From Streptomyces zhihengii (GTDB lineage: Bacteria; Actinomycetota; Actinomycetes; Streptomycetales; Streptomycetaceae), in NCBI RefSeq assembly GCF_016919245.1, contig NZ_JAFEJA010000001.1:5915501-5979500 (forward strand): a stretch of 64,000 nucleotides of DNA, in the 5' to 3' direction. Below are positions 8,508-16,783 of the stretch, one piece after another. Numbering within the stretch: the stretch's first letter is position 1; each line of letters starts with the position of its first letter. Under the pieces are notes generated by a model, which did no database searches, was not told where the DNA came from, and was given only the letters and a program-made list of their open reading frames with translations. Both the position numbers and the translations under genes were made by a program.

Positions 8508-10046
8508 ATGTCCATCGACGCCCAGAGCAAGGGCACCACCCCCGCGGACGACGGAATACCCACCCCCGCACCCGCCCCCACCGAACCCACCCCCGAACCG
8601 AAGCCCGGGACGACCTCCGGCCCCGCCGGCAGAGGCACCCTCCGGCCCCTCCTCCTGCGCCTCCACTTCTACGCCGGGCTGCTCGTCGCCCCGCTGCTCC
8701 TCGTCGCCGCCGTCAGCGGCCTCCTCTACGCGCTCTCCTTCCAGGCGGAGAAGCTGGTCTACCGCGACGAACTCCGCACCTCCGTCGGCGAACGGGTCCT
8801 CCCGCTCTCCGACCAGGTCGCCGCCGCCCGCGAGGCCAACCCCGACGGCACCGTGACGGCGGTCTGGCCCTCGTACGAGGACGGCGCGACGACCCGGGTG
8901 CTCATGACCTCCCCCGAGGTCGACGAGGGCCTCTCGCTGGCCGTGTTCGTCGACCCGTACACCGCGGAGGTGCGCGGCGAGCTCGCCTCCTACGGCAGTT
9001 CCGGCGCGCTCCCGCTGCGCACCTGGCTCTCCCGGCTCCATGTCGACCTGCACCTGGGCGAGCTGGGCCGCCACTACAGCGAACTGGCCGCGAGCTGGCT
9101 GTGGGTGGTCGCCCTCGGCGGTCTGCTGCTCTGGGTGGGCCGCAGGCGCCGCGCGCGGCGCGACCTGGTGCTGCCCGACCGCACCGCGACCGGACGCCGC
9201 CGCACCCTGTCCCGGCACGGGGTGGTCGGACTGTGGGCCGTGACCGGCCTGGTGCTGATCTCCGCCACCGGCCTCACCTGGTCGCGCTACGCCGGCGAGA
9301 ACATCGGCGCCCTCCAGGACCGTCTCGGCGGGGCGACCCCCGCCGTCTCGGCCGCCCTGTCACCGGGCGCCGGGGACGGCGGCGGGCACGAGGGGCACGG
9401 CGACGGGGGCCACGCCGGTCACGGCGCCTCCCACGAGGGCGCCGACTTCGGCATCGACAACGCGGTGGCCGCCGCCCGCGGTCACGGCGTCGACGGCCGG
9501 ATCGCGGTGACCCTGCCCGCGGACGGCACCGGCTACGTGGTGAAGGAGACGGACAACGAGTACCCGGTCCATCTCGACGCCGTCGCCGTGGACCCCGCCG
9601 ACGGCCGGGTCATCGACGAACTCCGCTTCGACGACTATCCGCTCCTGGCCAAGGCGACCCGGCTCGGCATCGACGTCCACATGGGCGTGCTGTTCGGGGT
9701 GGTGAACCAACTGGCGCTGGCCGGCCTGATGGTGGCGCTGATCCTGCTGGTGGTGTGGGGCTACCGGATGTGGTGGCTGCGCAGGCCGACCAAGGACGCC
9801 CGGCTGTCGTTCGGCCGCCCGGTGCCGCGCGGCGCGTGGCGCAGACTGCCGGTGACGGCTCTGCTGCCCGTCGCCGCGGTCGCGGCCGTCGCCGGCTGGT
9901 TCGTGCCCCTGCTGGGCATCAGCCTGCTGGTGTTCCTGGCCCTCGACCTGGCGCTCGGCGCACTGTCGAAGGCCAGGAAGACGCCCGCCGGGCCGCCGGA
10001 CACCCCCTCGGGGGCCGACGCTCCCTCCGTGACCGGCGCCCCCTAG
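8508..10046 (+). CDS. PepSY-associated transmembrane protein
   Basis: 512 residues from ATG 8508, which has GAGG at 6 nt; an in-frame ATG at 8481 would add nine residues but lacks a ribosome site. After a Pro-rich N-terminus, membrane helices at about 45-70, 185-205, 240-262 and 400-425 bracket extracytoplasmic PepSY-like domains; two further helices lie at the C-terminus. PepSY_TM proteins are related to ferric/siderophore reductase-like membrane proteins. The loop encoded by about 9383-9442 is strongly His/Gly rich. Conserved Arg/His motifs include LSRLHVDLHLGELGRHY. Substrate is unknown; iron or copper handling is inference. Confidence 0.85.
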   Translation: MSIDAQSKGTTPADDGIPTPAPAPTEPTPEPKPGTTSGPAGRGTLRPLLLRLHFYAGLLVAPLLLVAAVSGLLYALSFQAEKLVYRDELRTSVGERVLPLSDQVAAAREANPDGTVTAVWPSYEDGATTRVLMTSPEVDEGLSLAVFVDPYTAEVRGELASYGSSGALPLRTWLSRLHVDLHLGELGRHYSELAASWLWVVALGGLLLWVGRRRRARRDLVLPDRTATGRRRTLSRHGVVGLWAVTGLVLISATGLTWSRYAGENIGALQDRLGGATPAVSAALSPGAGDGGGHEGHGDGGHAGHGASHEGADFGIDNAVAAARGHGVDGRIAVTLPADGTGYVVKETDNEYPVHLDAVAVDPADGRVIDELRFDDYPLLAKATRLGIDVHMGVLFGVVNQLALAGLMVALILLVVWGYRMWWLRRPTKDARLSFGRPVPRGAWRRLPVTALLPVAAVAAVAGWFVPLLGISLLVFLALDLALGALSKARKTPAGPPDTPSGADAPSVTGAP

Positions 10047-10107
10047 ACGCCGGGCACGCCGGGCACGCCGGGCACGCCGGTCACCCGGCCCGAGCCGGGC
10101 ACGCCGG
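10047..10107. repeat. Tandem 9-bp repeat between convergent genes
   Basis: The unit GCACGCCGG is repeated about five times between the PepSY stop and the wHTH regulator stop, interrupted by a short CCCGGCCCGAGCCGGG inverted repeat that could act as terminator. Confidence 0.75.
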
Positions 10108-10677
10108 TCACGGCGTGTACTTGTAGCCGACCCGCCGCACGGTCTGGATCGTGCGGCGGTGCTCGGCGCCCAGCTTGCGCCGCAGCCGGGCGACATGGAC
10201 GTCCACGGTCCGGCCGTCGCCCACATGCCCGTAGCCCCACACCGTGGTCACCAACTGGTCGCGGGTGTGCACCCGGTTCGGGTGGGCGACGAGGTGCGAG
10301 AGCAGCTCGAACTCCAGGTACGTGAGGTCCAGCACCCGCCCGTCGACCTCGGCGGTGCGCTGCACGGAGTCGATCACCACCGGCCCCTCACCGGCCGGCG
10401 GCTGCTGCTCGGGCACGGCGCCGAGCAGCGCCTGCTGGTCGGCGGGCACCAGCACCAGGTAGCCGACCATCGGCGGGCGTCCGGGCAGCGAGGGCAGGGC
10501 GTGCGGGGGAGCCGGCAGCAGGGTCGCGCCCGGCGGCAGGAACTCCGTGACGTCCACGACCTCGTCGGGATCGACGGCACGGAGCCGGTGCCGGCCGAGG
10601 AGCGGCGGCACGGCCGTGGCGGGGGCGCCGGCGGAGCGGGCGGCGGAAACGGTCGAGAGGGTACGGGTGTTCACCAT
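10108..10677 (-). CDS. OmpR-type winged-helix DNA-binding regulator without receiver domain
   Basis: 189 residues. The C-terminal 95 residues are a trans_reg_C winged helix (LTYLEFELLSHLVAHPNRVHTR, then WGYGHVGDGRTVDVHVARLRRK and the wing IQTVRRVGYKY). The first 90 residues do not form a receiver domain: no Asp phosphorylation pocket is visible, and the segment is rich in Pro, Leu and Ala. It is thus an orphan, phosphorylation-independent member. Convergent with the PepSY gene. Targets unknown. Confidence 0.88.
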   Translation of the reverse strand: MVNTRTLSTVSAARSAGAPATAVPPLLGRHRLRAVDPDEVVDVTEFLPPGATLLPAPPHALPSLPGRPPMVGYLVLVPADQQALLGAVPEQQPPAGEGPVVIDSVQRTAEVDGRVLDLTYLEFELLSHLVAHPNRVHTRDQLVTTVWGYGHVGDGRTVDVHVARLRRKLGAEHRRTIQTVRRVGYKYTP

Positions 10678-11148
10678 GAGAGGTCAGCTCTTTCGCGCGG
10701 GAGGAAGACGGACGAAGTCGTACGTACGTCGTGCGCGCCGGCCGAAGACCCGGTCGAGCGGCGGAGAGCCGGTCGAGTGGCTTTAGAGGGCCTGCGCGTT
10801 CACCGCGCGGCAACACACCCGGTCGAAGTCATGGTGCTGACGGGAAGGCCAGAACGGCTCGAGGTCGGTGCGCCCCGTCGCCGTGTCGTGCTGCTCAGTC
10901 CTGACCATGGCTTCATTGAAGCAGACGCCCCGCGTTCGCAGCACACCCGTCCCGCACATCGGGATGTGATCCTCCCTTCACAGTCGGCATTCGGCCACCT
11001 GTGCGGACGCGCCGGTCCGTTGGGCCGCCGGCCCGCCCACCGGTGTCGGTCCTGGCGGGACGGACCCGCCCGGCCCGCCAGGACCCCGCCCCACGGGCAC
11101 GCGGACGGGCCACGACCGACCGGAAGCCACCGCTGCCCGCCGCCCGGC
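10678..11148. other. 471-bp gap without a recognised gene
   Basis: Upstream region of the wHTH regulator and downstream region of the HEAT-like gene. It contains a CGTACGTACG palindrome near 10721 and otherwise mixed sequence of slightly lower GC. Open frames cross it on both strands but none has a ribosome site or recognisable product. Confidence 0.6.
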
Positions 11149-13179
11149 CTACGCCCCCGGAGCCGCTGTCGCCGCCGCTCCCGAGCGCACTCCCGTCCCC
11201 GCTCCGGTGCGCGCTCCCGTGCGCGCGAGCAGCATCCGGGCCAGTGCCCGCGCCTCGTTGTCGATGTGCGGTTCGCCGTCCGGGAACAGATGGGTGACCA
11301 CCCGCCGCTCGGAGTGCGCGAGGCGTTCCACGGCGGGCCGGGCGGCCGCGGGCAGCACGCCCATCGCGAGCAGCGTCCGCACCTGCCGCACCTGCGGCTC
11401 GTGGAAGTCCCGTGCCCGGCCGAGGGCTTCGGCCACCACGGGAGCGATCCCGTCCGTGCGGCCGGTGATCCGCCAGAGCGCCTCCGCCGCCTCGACCGCC
11501 CGCCGCCGCACGCTCGGCCGTACCGAAGCGGAGGCGTACGCCGGCGGCTCGACCAGCGGGACCAGCGCCGCGCCCGCGGCCCCCAACGCGCCCGCGGCGT
11601 CCAGGTCGTCGGCGGACGGGTCGGCGCCCAGCCGGGGACGGAGGATCGCGACCGCGGGCGCGGCGTCCCCGGTCACCCGGGCGAGCGCGAGGGCGGCGGC
11701 GAGGTCGCCGCGCTCGGCCCGGGCGCGCAGGGCCCGCGCGGCCCGGCCGCCCGCCGCCGGCCCCGCCGCGCCGAGCGCCCCGGCGGAGGCGGGCAGCAGC
11801 GCGACGAGGGCGTCGGCGCACCCGGCCGCGAGTCCGGGGTACGCGCACAGCACACCGGTCCACTCCGCCCGGGGCGCCGCCGCCACCCGGGCCGCCACCT
11901 GCCCGGCCGCGTCCCCGCCCGTCTCGACGGCGGCCCGGACGACGGTCGCCGTGGCGATCCGCGTCCCGAAGACCGGGTCCTCGTAGCCGGGCAGTGCGTC
12001 CATGAGCGCGAGGACCCGCTCGGCCGCGCCGGGCAGCCGCAGCCGTACGGCGGCCAGCGTCGCCGCGACCCTCGTCCCCGGCTCCGCCGAGCCGAGGAAC
12101 GGCTCCAGCCAGTCCGCCTCCGCCACCCCCGTCGGCGCCCCGCCCGCGCCGGGCTCCGCCGCCCACGCCCGGCCACCCTCCGGCAGCCCGCCCGGGCCGG
12201 GCTCCGCCGCCCCGTCCCCGCGCGCAACGGGCTCGTCCGTCCCAGCCGGCGCCCCGCCCGCGCCGGGCGCGGGCACCCCACCCCCGCCCGGCGCCAGCGC
12301 GGCGCCGATGCGGGCGATCGGCAGCAGGTCGTAGCGGTGGTCCACCGCGGCCGCCAGCGCGGGCAGCGCGTCGGCCTCGCAGTCGCGCCAGAGGTCCGTG
12401 AGCCGCTGCGCGATCGGCACCCCCAGGGCGAGGGCGCGCCGGGCGGCCTCCCGGTCCTCCAGCAGGCGGTCCGCCAGCGGGACATAGGGGTGGGGCCACT
12501 CCCCGGCGTCGTCGGGGAGCGCCGGGAACGCGGCGGCTGCCGCGTCCACCAGGGGGCCCGGGAACGGCGGCCGGGCCGTGCGCAGCAGGTCCGTCACCGC
12601 CGCCCTGCGGACGGCGGGTTCGGGGGCGGACAGCAGCGCCGTGTTCCGCGCGGTGCGGGCGGAGTCCGACACGTCCAGCAGGCCGAGCGCCGTGACGAGC
12701 CGCGCCCGCAGCTCCGGTTCGCGCTCCTCGTCCAGCCGGGCCCGGAGCAGCGGCAGCAGCGGCACGGCGAACGGGCCCGTCGCGGTGACCAGCCGGACCA
12801 CGGCCTCCCGCACGGTGCCGTCGTCGTGCTCCGCGAAGCGCAGCAGCGGGGGGAGCGCGGCGGCCACCGCCCGGCGTGCCGCGTCCCGTTCGCGCCCGTG
12901 CCCGTCGGCGGCGGCCGTGAGCAGCCACAGCCGCCGTACCAGGCCCTCGCCCCCGTCCCGGGCCAGCCGGCCCACGAACGGCACCGCAGCGGCCGTCGCG
13001 GAGTAGACGTCCCCCTGGTGGCACAGCGACGAGAAGAGGTCGTCGTAGGCGGCCTCCCGCGTCTCCCCGTCCGGCGAGAGCGTCGCACGCAGCATCTCCG
13101 GGACGTCGTCCGCCGGCCCGTACGCGTGCTCCAGCGAAGGCCAGTCGACGGCCTCGATCCCCTCCAGCGGTTCCGTCAT
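11149..13179 (-). CDS. HEAT-repeat-like protein, unknown function
   Basis: 676 residues, almost wholly helical, with repeated pairs of Ala/Leu/Arg-rich helices (for example TVREAVVRLVTATGPFAVPL and AVRRAAVTDLLRTARPPFPG) typical of HEAT/armadillo-like solenoids used for protein-protein contact. A low-complexity Gly/Ala/Pro insert sits in the middle (encoded about 12140-12300). No signal peptide or membrane helix. ATG 13179 starts MTEPLEGIEAVDWPSLEHAYG, a N-terminus I associate with conserved actinobacterial HEAT proteins. It is downstream of glnII but separated by a strong terminator, so it probably has its own promoter. Confidence 0.75.
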   Translation of the reverse strand: MTEPLEGIEAVDWPSLEHAYGPADDVPEMLRATLSPDGETREAAYDDLFSSLCHQGDVYSATAAAVPFVGRLARDGGEGLVRRLWLLTAAADGHGRERDAARRAVAAALPPLLRFAEHDDGTVREAVVRLVTATGPFAVPLLPLLRARLDEEREPELRARLVTALGLLDVSDSARTARNTALLSAPEPAVRRAAVTDLLRTARPPFPGPLVDAAAAAFPALPDDAGEWPHPYVPLADRLLEDREAARRALALGVPIAQRLTDLWRDCEADALPALAAAVDHRYDLLPIARIGAALAPGGGGVPAPGAGGAPAGTDEPVARGDGAAEPGPGGLPEGGRAWAAEPGAGGAPTGVAEADWLEPFLGSAEPGTRVAATLAAVRLRLPGAAERVLALMDALPGYEDPVFGTRIATATVVRAAVETGGDAAGQVAARVAAAPRAEWTGVLCAYPGLAAGCADALVALLPASAGALGAAGPAAGGRAARALRARAERGDLAAALALARVTGDAAPAVAILRPRLGADPSADDLDAAGALGAAGAALVPLVEPPAYASASVRPSVRRRAVEAAEALWRITGRTDGIAPVVAEALGRARDFHEPQVRQVRTLLAMGVLPAAARPAVERLAHSERRVVTHLFPDGEPHIDNEARALARMLLARTGARTGAGTGVRSGAAATAAPGA

Positions 13180-13321
13180 GGCGCCGAGGCTAGGCGAGCG
13201 CCGGTCGGGGGCGACCACGGGGGCGCCGGGACCGCGCGGCGTCCCGCACCCGTGGCGCCCGGCCCCGGCGATGGCGCGCCCGCCCCCGGCGGGACCCCGG
13301 CGGGGCCGCGGCGCCCATGAC

Positions 13322-13358
13322 GAAGGGGGCGCCCGCCTGGTCGGCGGGCGCCCCCTTC
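13322..13358. terminator. Hairpin terminator of glnII
   Basis: Perfect 16-bp inverted repeat (13322-13337 and 13343-13358), 5-nt loop, directly after the glnII stop. Confidence 0.9.
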
Positions 13359-13374
13359 CCCGGGCAAGGGGTGC

Positions 13375-14409
13375 TCAGACCTGGCCGGCCTTCTCCAGCG
13401 CCGAGCAGCAGGTGTCCACGATCAGCCGCGTCACCAGGTACGGGTCGACGTTGGCGTTGGGACGGCGGTCCTCGATGTAGCCCTTGCCGTCCTTCTCGAC
13501 CTGCCACGGAATGCGCACGGAGGCGCCGCGGTCGGAGACGCCGTAGCTGTACTCGTTCCACGGGGCGGTCTCGTGGAGACCGGTCAGGCGGTCGTCGATG
13601 CCGGCGCCGTAGTTCTTGACGTGGTCGAGCGGCTTGGAGCCCTCGCCCAGCGACTCGCAGGCGGTGATGATGGCGTCGTAGCCCTCGCGCATCGCCTTGG
13701 TGGAGAAGTTGGTGTGCGCGCCCGCGCCGTTCCAGTCGCCCTTGACCGGCTTCGGGTCGAGGGTGGCGGAGACGTTGAAGTCCTCGGCGGTGCGGTAGAG
13801 CAGCCAGCGGGCGATCCAGAGCTGGTCGGCGACCTCCAGCGGCGCCAGCGGGCCGACCTGGAACTCCCACTGGCCGGGCATGACCTCGGCGTTGATGCCG
13901 GAGATGCCCAGACCCGCCTTCAGGCAGTTCTCCAGGTGCGCCTCGACGACGTCACGGCCGTGGATCTCGTCGACGCCGACGCCGCAGTAGTAGCCGCCCT
14001 GCGGGGCCGGGAAGCCGCCCTGCGGGAAGCCGAGGGGGCGGTCGCCCTCGAAGAAGGTGTACTCCTGCTCGATGCCGAAGATCGGCTCCTGCGCGCCGAA
14101 CTTCGCCTCGACCTCGACCAGCGCGGCCCGGGTGTTGGAGGAGTGCGGGGTCATGTCGATGTCGAGGACCTCGTTGAGCACGAGGACGTTGTCGCCGCCG
14201 CGGATCGGGTCCGGGCAGACGAAGACCGGCTTGAGCACGCGGTCCGAGGCGTGGCCCTCCGCCTGGTTGGTGCTGGACCCGTCGAAGCCCCAGACGGGCA
14301 GGTCGGCGAGGGCCGTCGAGGAACCGGACGCGAGGATCTTCGTCTTGGAGCGAAGCTTGGCGGTCGGCTCGGTGCCGTCGATCCAGATGTACTCAGCCTT
14401 GATGCTCAC
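13375..14409 (-). CDS. glnII: Glutamine synthetase type II
   Basis: 344 residues from GTG 14409, chosen because AAAGGATGAG lies about 8 nt upstream; an in-frame ATG nine bases earlier sits right on that ribosome site. The protein makes glutamine from glutamate, ammonia and ATP. It is the short eukaryote-like (GSII) type: AEYIWIDG at the N-terminus, WGFDGSSTNQA, the catalytic core FGIEQEYTFF, NAEVMPGQWEFQ, and the ATP-site GDWNGAGAHTNFST. GSII is octameric or decameric and not controlled by adenylylation, unlike the GSI encoded at 20.6 kb. A GlnR operator lies just upstream, so expression is expected to rise under nitrogen limitation. Confidence 0.97.
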   Translation of the reverse strand: MSIKAEYIWIDGTEPTAKLRSKTKILASGSSTALADLPVWGFDGSSTNQAEGHASDRVLKPVFVCPDPIRGGDNVLVLNEVLDIDMTPHSSNTRAALVEVEAKFGAQEPIFGIEQEYTFFEGDRPLGFPQGGFPAPQGGYYCGVGVDEIHGRDVVEAHLENCLKAGLGISGINAEVMPGQWEFQVGPLAPLEVADQLWIARWLLYRTAEDFNVSATLDPKPVKGDWNGAGAHTNFSTKAMREGYDAIITACESLGEGSKPLDHVKNYGAGIDDRLTGLHETAPWNEYSYGVSDRGASVRIPWQVEKDGKGYIEDRRPNANVDPYLVTRLIVDTCCSALEKAGQV

Positions 14410-14462
14410 GGGTCTCATCCTTTGCGGGTGCAGCGGTATGCCGCGCAGCTTCGCAATGCGCG

Positions 14463-14500
14463 ATTTCCCGGCCGTTGCCCGTTTGTGAACCCCACGTTAC
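14463..14500 (-). promoter_or_regulatory. GlnR operator upstream of glnII
   Basis: On the minus strand the sequence reads GTAAC-n6-TTCAC-n6-GCAAC-n6-GAAAT, the spacing of the published GlnR consensus gTnAc-n6-GaAAc-n6-GtnAC-n6-GAAAc. The first, third and fourth boxes fit well, the second poorly. It ends about 55 bp before the glnII start. Confidence 0.75.
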
Positions 14501-14649
14501 GTGCGAAACACACCGGTCCGGGGCGGTGTGTCGGCCGTGCCGAGCCGGGGTTCCCGGCCGGTCCGCGGGGCGCCCGCGACCTTGTCGTATACAGGCCGGG
14601 GCGCCCGCCGGTCCCGTCCGGCCGGTGACCCGTGTGCACACTGGTGCGC

Positions 14650-15552
14650 ATGACCAGACACCTGCGTATCGGCCTCGTGGGCGCCGGGCCCTGGGCGGCC
14701 ATGACCCACGCGCCCGCCCTCGCCGGGCACCCGGACGTCGCCTTCGGCGGCGTGTGGGGCCGCCGGTCCGAGGCCGCGGCGGCGCTCGCCGACGCCCACG
14801 GCACCACCGCCTACACGGGCGAGGACGGACTCGCCGAACTCCTCGCCGCCAGCGACGCCGTCGCCTTCTGCGTCCCGCCCGACGTGCAGGCGGAGCTCGC
14901 CGTCCGGGCCGCCGCCGAGGGATGCCATCTGCTGCTGGACAAGCCGGTGGCCACCACCGTCGCCGACGCCCGCGCGGCGGCCCGGGCCGCCGAGGAGGCC
15001 CAGGTCGCGTCCGTGGTCTTCTGCACCCTGCGGTTCGCGGCCGAGACCGCCCGGTGGGTCGACGAGCAGAGCGCCGTCGGCGGCTGGTTCACGGCCCACG
15101 CCCAGTGGCTCGGCTCGCTCTACGCGCCGGGCTCGGACAGCCCGTTCGCCGCCTCCCCGTGGCGGCGCGAGAAGGGCGGCCTGTGGGACGTCGGCCCGCA
15201 CGCGCTCTCCGCGCTGCTGCCGGTGCTCGGCGACGCGACCTCGGTGACGGCGGCCCGGGGCCCCGAGGACACCACGCACCTGGTCCTGCGGCACGCGACC
15301 GGCGCGTCGAGCACGCTGACGCTCGGCCTCGGCGCCCCCGCGAACGCGGCCGGGGTGGAGCTCGTGCTGCGGGGCGAGCACGGCAGGGCCGCCATGCCGG
15401 ACGGCTGGGGCGACCCGGTGGACGCCTTCCGCCGCGCGGTGGACGAACTGGCCACCGCCGCCCGGACGGGCCGCCCGCACCCGTGCGACGTGCGCTTCGG
15501 GCTGCGGATCACGGAGATCCTCGCGGAGGCGGAGGAAGGACTGCGCCCCTGA
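14650..15552 (+). CDS. Gfo/Idh/MocA family oxidoreductase
   Basis: 300 residues. Rossmann fold at the N-terminus with the GxGxxA-type nucleotide loop (LVGAGPWAAMTH), followed by FCVPPDVQAELAVRA and the family signature HLLLDKPVATT, whose Lys is the catalytic/cofactor-site lysine of the EKP motif (here DKP). The C-terminal part is the alpha/beta substrate domain. These enzymes use NAD(P) to oxidise or reduce sugars, inositols or related compounds; the substrate cannot be read from sequence. ATG 14650 begins right at the Rossmann strand. Divergent from glnII across the GlnR operator. Confidence 0.88.
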   Translation: MTRHLRIGLVGAGPWAAMTHAPALAGHPDVAFGGVWGRRSEAAAALADAHGTTAYTGEDGLAELLAASDAVAFCVPPDVQAELAVRAAAEGCHLLLDKPVATTVADARAAARAAEEAQVASVVFCTLRFAAETARWVDEQSAVGGWFTAHAQWLGSLYAPGSDSPFAASPWRREKGGLWDVGPHALSALLPVLGDATSVTAARGPEDTTHLVLRHATGASSTLTLGLGAPANAAGVELVLRGEHGRAAMPDGWGDPVDAFRRAVDELATAARTGRPHPCDVRFGLRITEILAEAEEGLRP

Positions 15553-15744
15553 GGCCGTGCCTTCCCCCCCCGGCGCGATCCGCCCGCAGGGGCCGCGCGG
15601 GACCGGTCGGACACGGCCCGAGGCGCCGCGGTCCGGGAGCACCGGGCCCGGCGGGGTGCGGACCGGCCCGGCGCCCCGCCGGGGCGGCGCGGTGGACGCG
15701 GCAGGCCCCGGGACGGTGGACGGTCCCGGTGCCGACGCGCCGAC

Positions 15745-15774
15745 GGGCCGCGCGGGAGGACCCCCGCGCGGCCC
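15745..15774. terminator. Hairpin terminator of the oxidoreductase gene
   Basis: Perfect 12-bp inverted repeat (GGGCCGCGCGGG and its complement) with a 6-nt loop. Confidence 0.75.
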
Positions 15775-15814
15775 GGCGTTCCGCCCCGGTGGGGTGGGGC
15801 GGCGGAGCGGGCAC

Positions 15815-15851
15815 GGCCGGCCCGGGACGGTGGACGCGTCCCGGGCCGGCC
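15815..15851. terminator. Hairpin terminator of the secreted-protein gene
   Basis: Perfect 15-bp inverted repeat (15815-15829 and 15837-15851), 7-nt loop, 10 bp past the stop of the minus-strand gene. Confidence 0.85.
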
Positions 15852-15861
15852 GGCCCCGGGG

Positions 15862-16611
15862 TCAGCCGACGCGCTCGATGCGCGCGTTGCGGATCAGGAA
15901 CTTGCCCGGCTCGCGGACCTGTTCGAAGGCCGCGTTGTTCAGCAGGGCGCAGCTCCCGGAGGCGGAGGTCACCTCCACGGTGGTGGACTTGTCGTTGTCG
16001 AGGTTGGTGACCCGCAGCCGGGTGCCGACCGGGAACTGGCCGCTGGAGGCGGCGGGTGCGCCGGCTTCGCCGGAGAGCGTCACCGTGGACCCGGCACAGA
16101 CGACCTCGCCGCCCGCGCCGCCGCCCGCGCCGCCGCCCGCCTGACCGCCGCCGGCCTGCTCGCCGCCACCCGCCTCGTCGCCGCCCGCCTGACCGTCGCC
16201 GGCCTGCTCGCCGCCACCCGCCTCGTCGCCGCCCGCCTGACCGTCGCCGGCCTGCTCGCCGCCGCCGGCTCCGGCGGGGGGCGCCTGCCCGGCCGGGGGC
16301 TGCGCCGGGGGAGCCGCCTGTCCGCCCCCGGCCCCCGCCCCGGCGTCGCAGCCGGCCGCCTTCTGCTGGACCCGGATCTGGGCGATCACCGCCTCCCGGT
16401 TGGCGATCCGCGCGGCCGACTGGGCGTCGGGGGCGGCCCGCTGGCCCGCGATGAAGTTCTCGTTGTTGCGCACCGCCTGGGCGAGGCCGTCGCAGGCCAC
16501 CGAGGCCTGGCTCGTGCCGGTCATGATCACCGCGGTACCGGCGACCAGCGCCGCCGCACCGGCGAGGAGGGCGAGCTTCTTCCTGCCGCCGAGGGTCTTC
16601 CTGCGTGACAC
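15862..16611 (-). CDS. Secreted protein with Cys-bracketed helix, low-complexity linker and possible double-psi beta-barrel-like end
   Basis: 249 residues from GTG 16611, which has AGGAG at 7 nt. A basic start (RRKTLGGRKK) and hydrophobic segment form a signal peptide ending near QAS. Then a short Cys-bracketed helical region (about 40-90), a Gly/Ala/Gln/Glu linker (about 95-165) encoded by tandem 48-bp repeats, and a C-terminal domain of about 80 residues with FPVGTRLRVTNLDN and FLIRNARIERVG. That last part resembles the RlpA/expansin-like double-psi beta-barrel, but the match is by eye and the catalytic Asp is not obvious. The layout parallels the DUF1996 protein at 1442-3016. Probably wall-associated. 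Confidence 0.75.
   Translation of the reverse strand: MSRRKTLGGRKKLALLAGAAALVAGTAVIMTGTSQASVACDGLAQAVRNNENFIAGQRAAPDAQSAARIANREAVIAQIRVQQKAAGCDAGAGAGGGQAAPPAQPPAGQAPPAGAGGGEQAGDGQAGGDEAGGGEQAGDGQAGGDEAGGGEQAGGGQAGGGAGGGAGGEVVCAGSTVTLSGEAGAPAASSGQFPVGTRLRVTNLDNDKSTTVEVTSASGSCALLNNAAFEQVREPGKFLIRNARIERVG
16141..16265. repeat. In-frame 48-bp tandem repeat
   Basis: Units beginning at 16153, 16201 and 16249 encode a 16-residue module GGGEQAGDGQAGGDEA in the linker of the secreted protein; the third copy diverges. Confidence 0.88.
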
Positions 16612-16711
16612 GTCAGGGCTCCTGTCCCCGGCCGAGGGGGCGGCCGGATGGTTCCTTGTGTCCTTGTGTACGAGACCCCGCGGGCAACCGCTCAGCCGCA
16701 CCGGCCGCCAC

Positions 16712-16729
16712 TTCCTTAACTTTCCTTAA
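16712..16729 (-). promoter_or_regulatory. Direct repeat TTAAGGAA, 10 bp apart, upstream of the secreted-protein gene
   Basis: On the minus strand TTAAGGAAAG is followed at once by TTAAGGAAGT. A 10-bp direct repeat about 100 bp upstream of a start is typical of an OmpR-family dimer site; it is also one of the few AT-rich spots nearby. Regulator unknown. Confidence 0.45.
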
Positions 16730-16783
16730 GGCGGCGGCCGGTGCGCGCGCCCCGGCACGGCGGCCGGCACGGCGCGCGGTCCC

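Larger units (their letters stand above)
15553..15861. other. 309-bp gap holding two terminator hairpins
   Basis: Very GC-rich filler between convergent genes with several short inverted repeats (two strong ones listed separately). No gene seen. Confidence 0.7.

Noticed and set aside
10678..11148. Small gene in the 471-bp gap
   Set aside because: Open frames exist on both strands but lack ribosome sites, plausible start contexts and recognisable products.
14487..14509. Plus-strand GTTAC-n4-GAAAC near glnII as an alternative GlnR site
   Set aside because: The gap is 4 and not 6 nt; the minus-strand reading gives four boxes at the right spacing.
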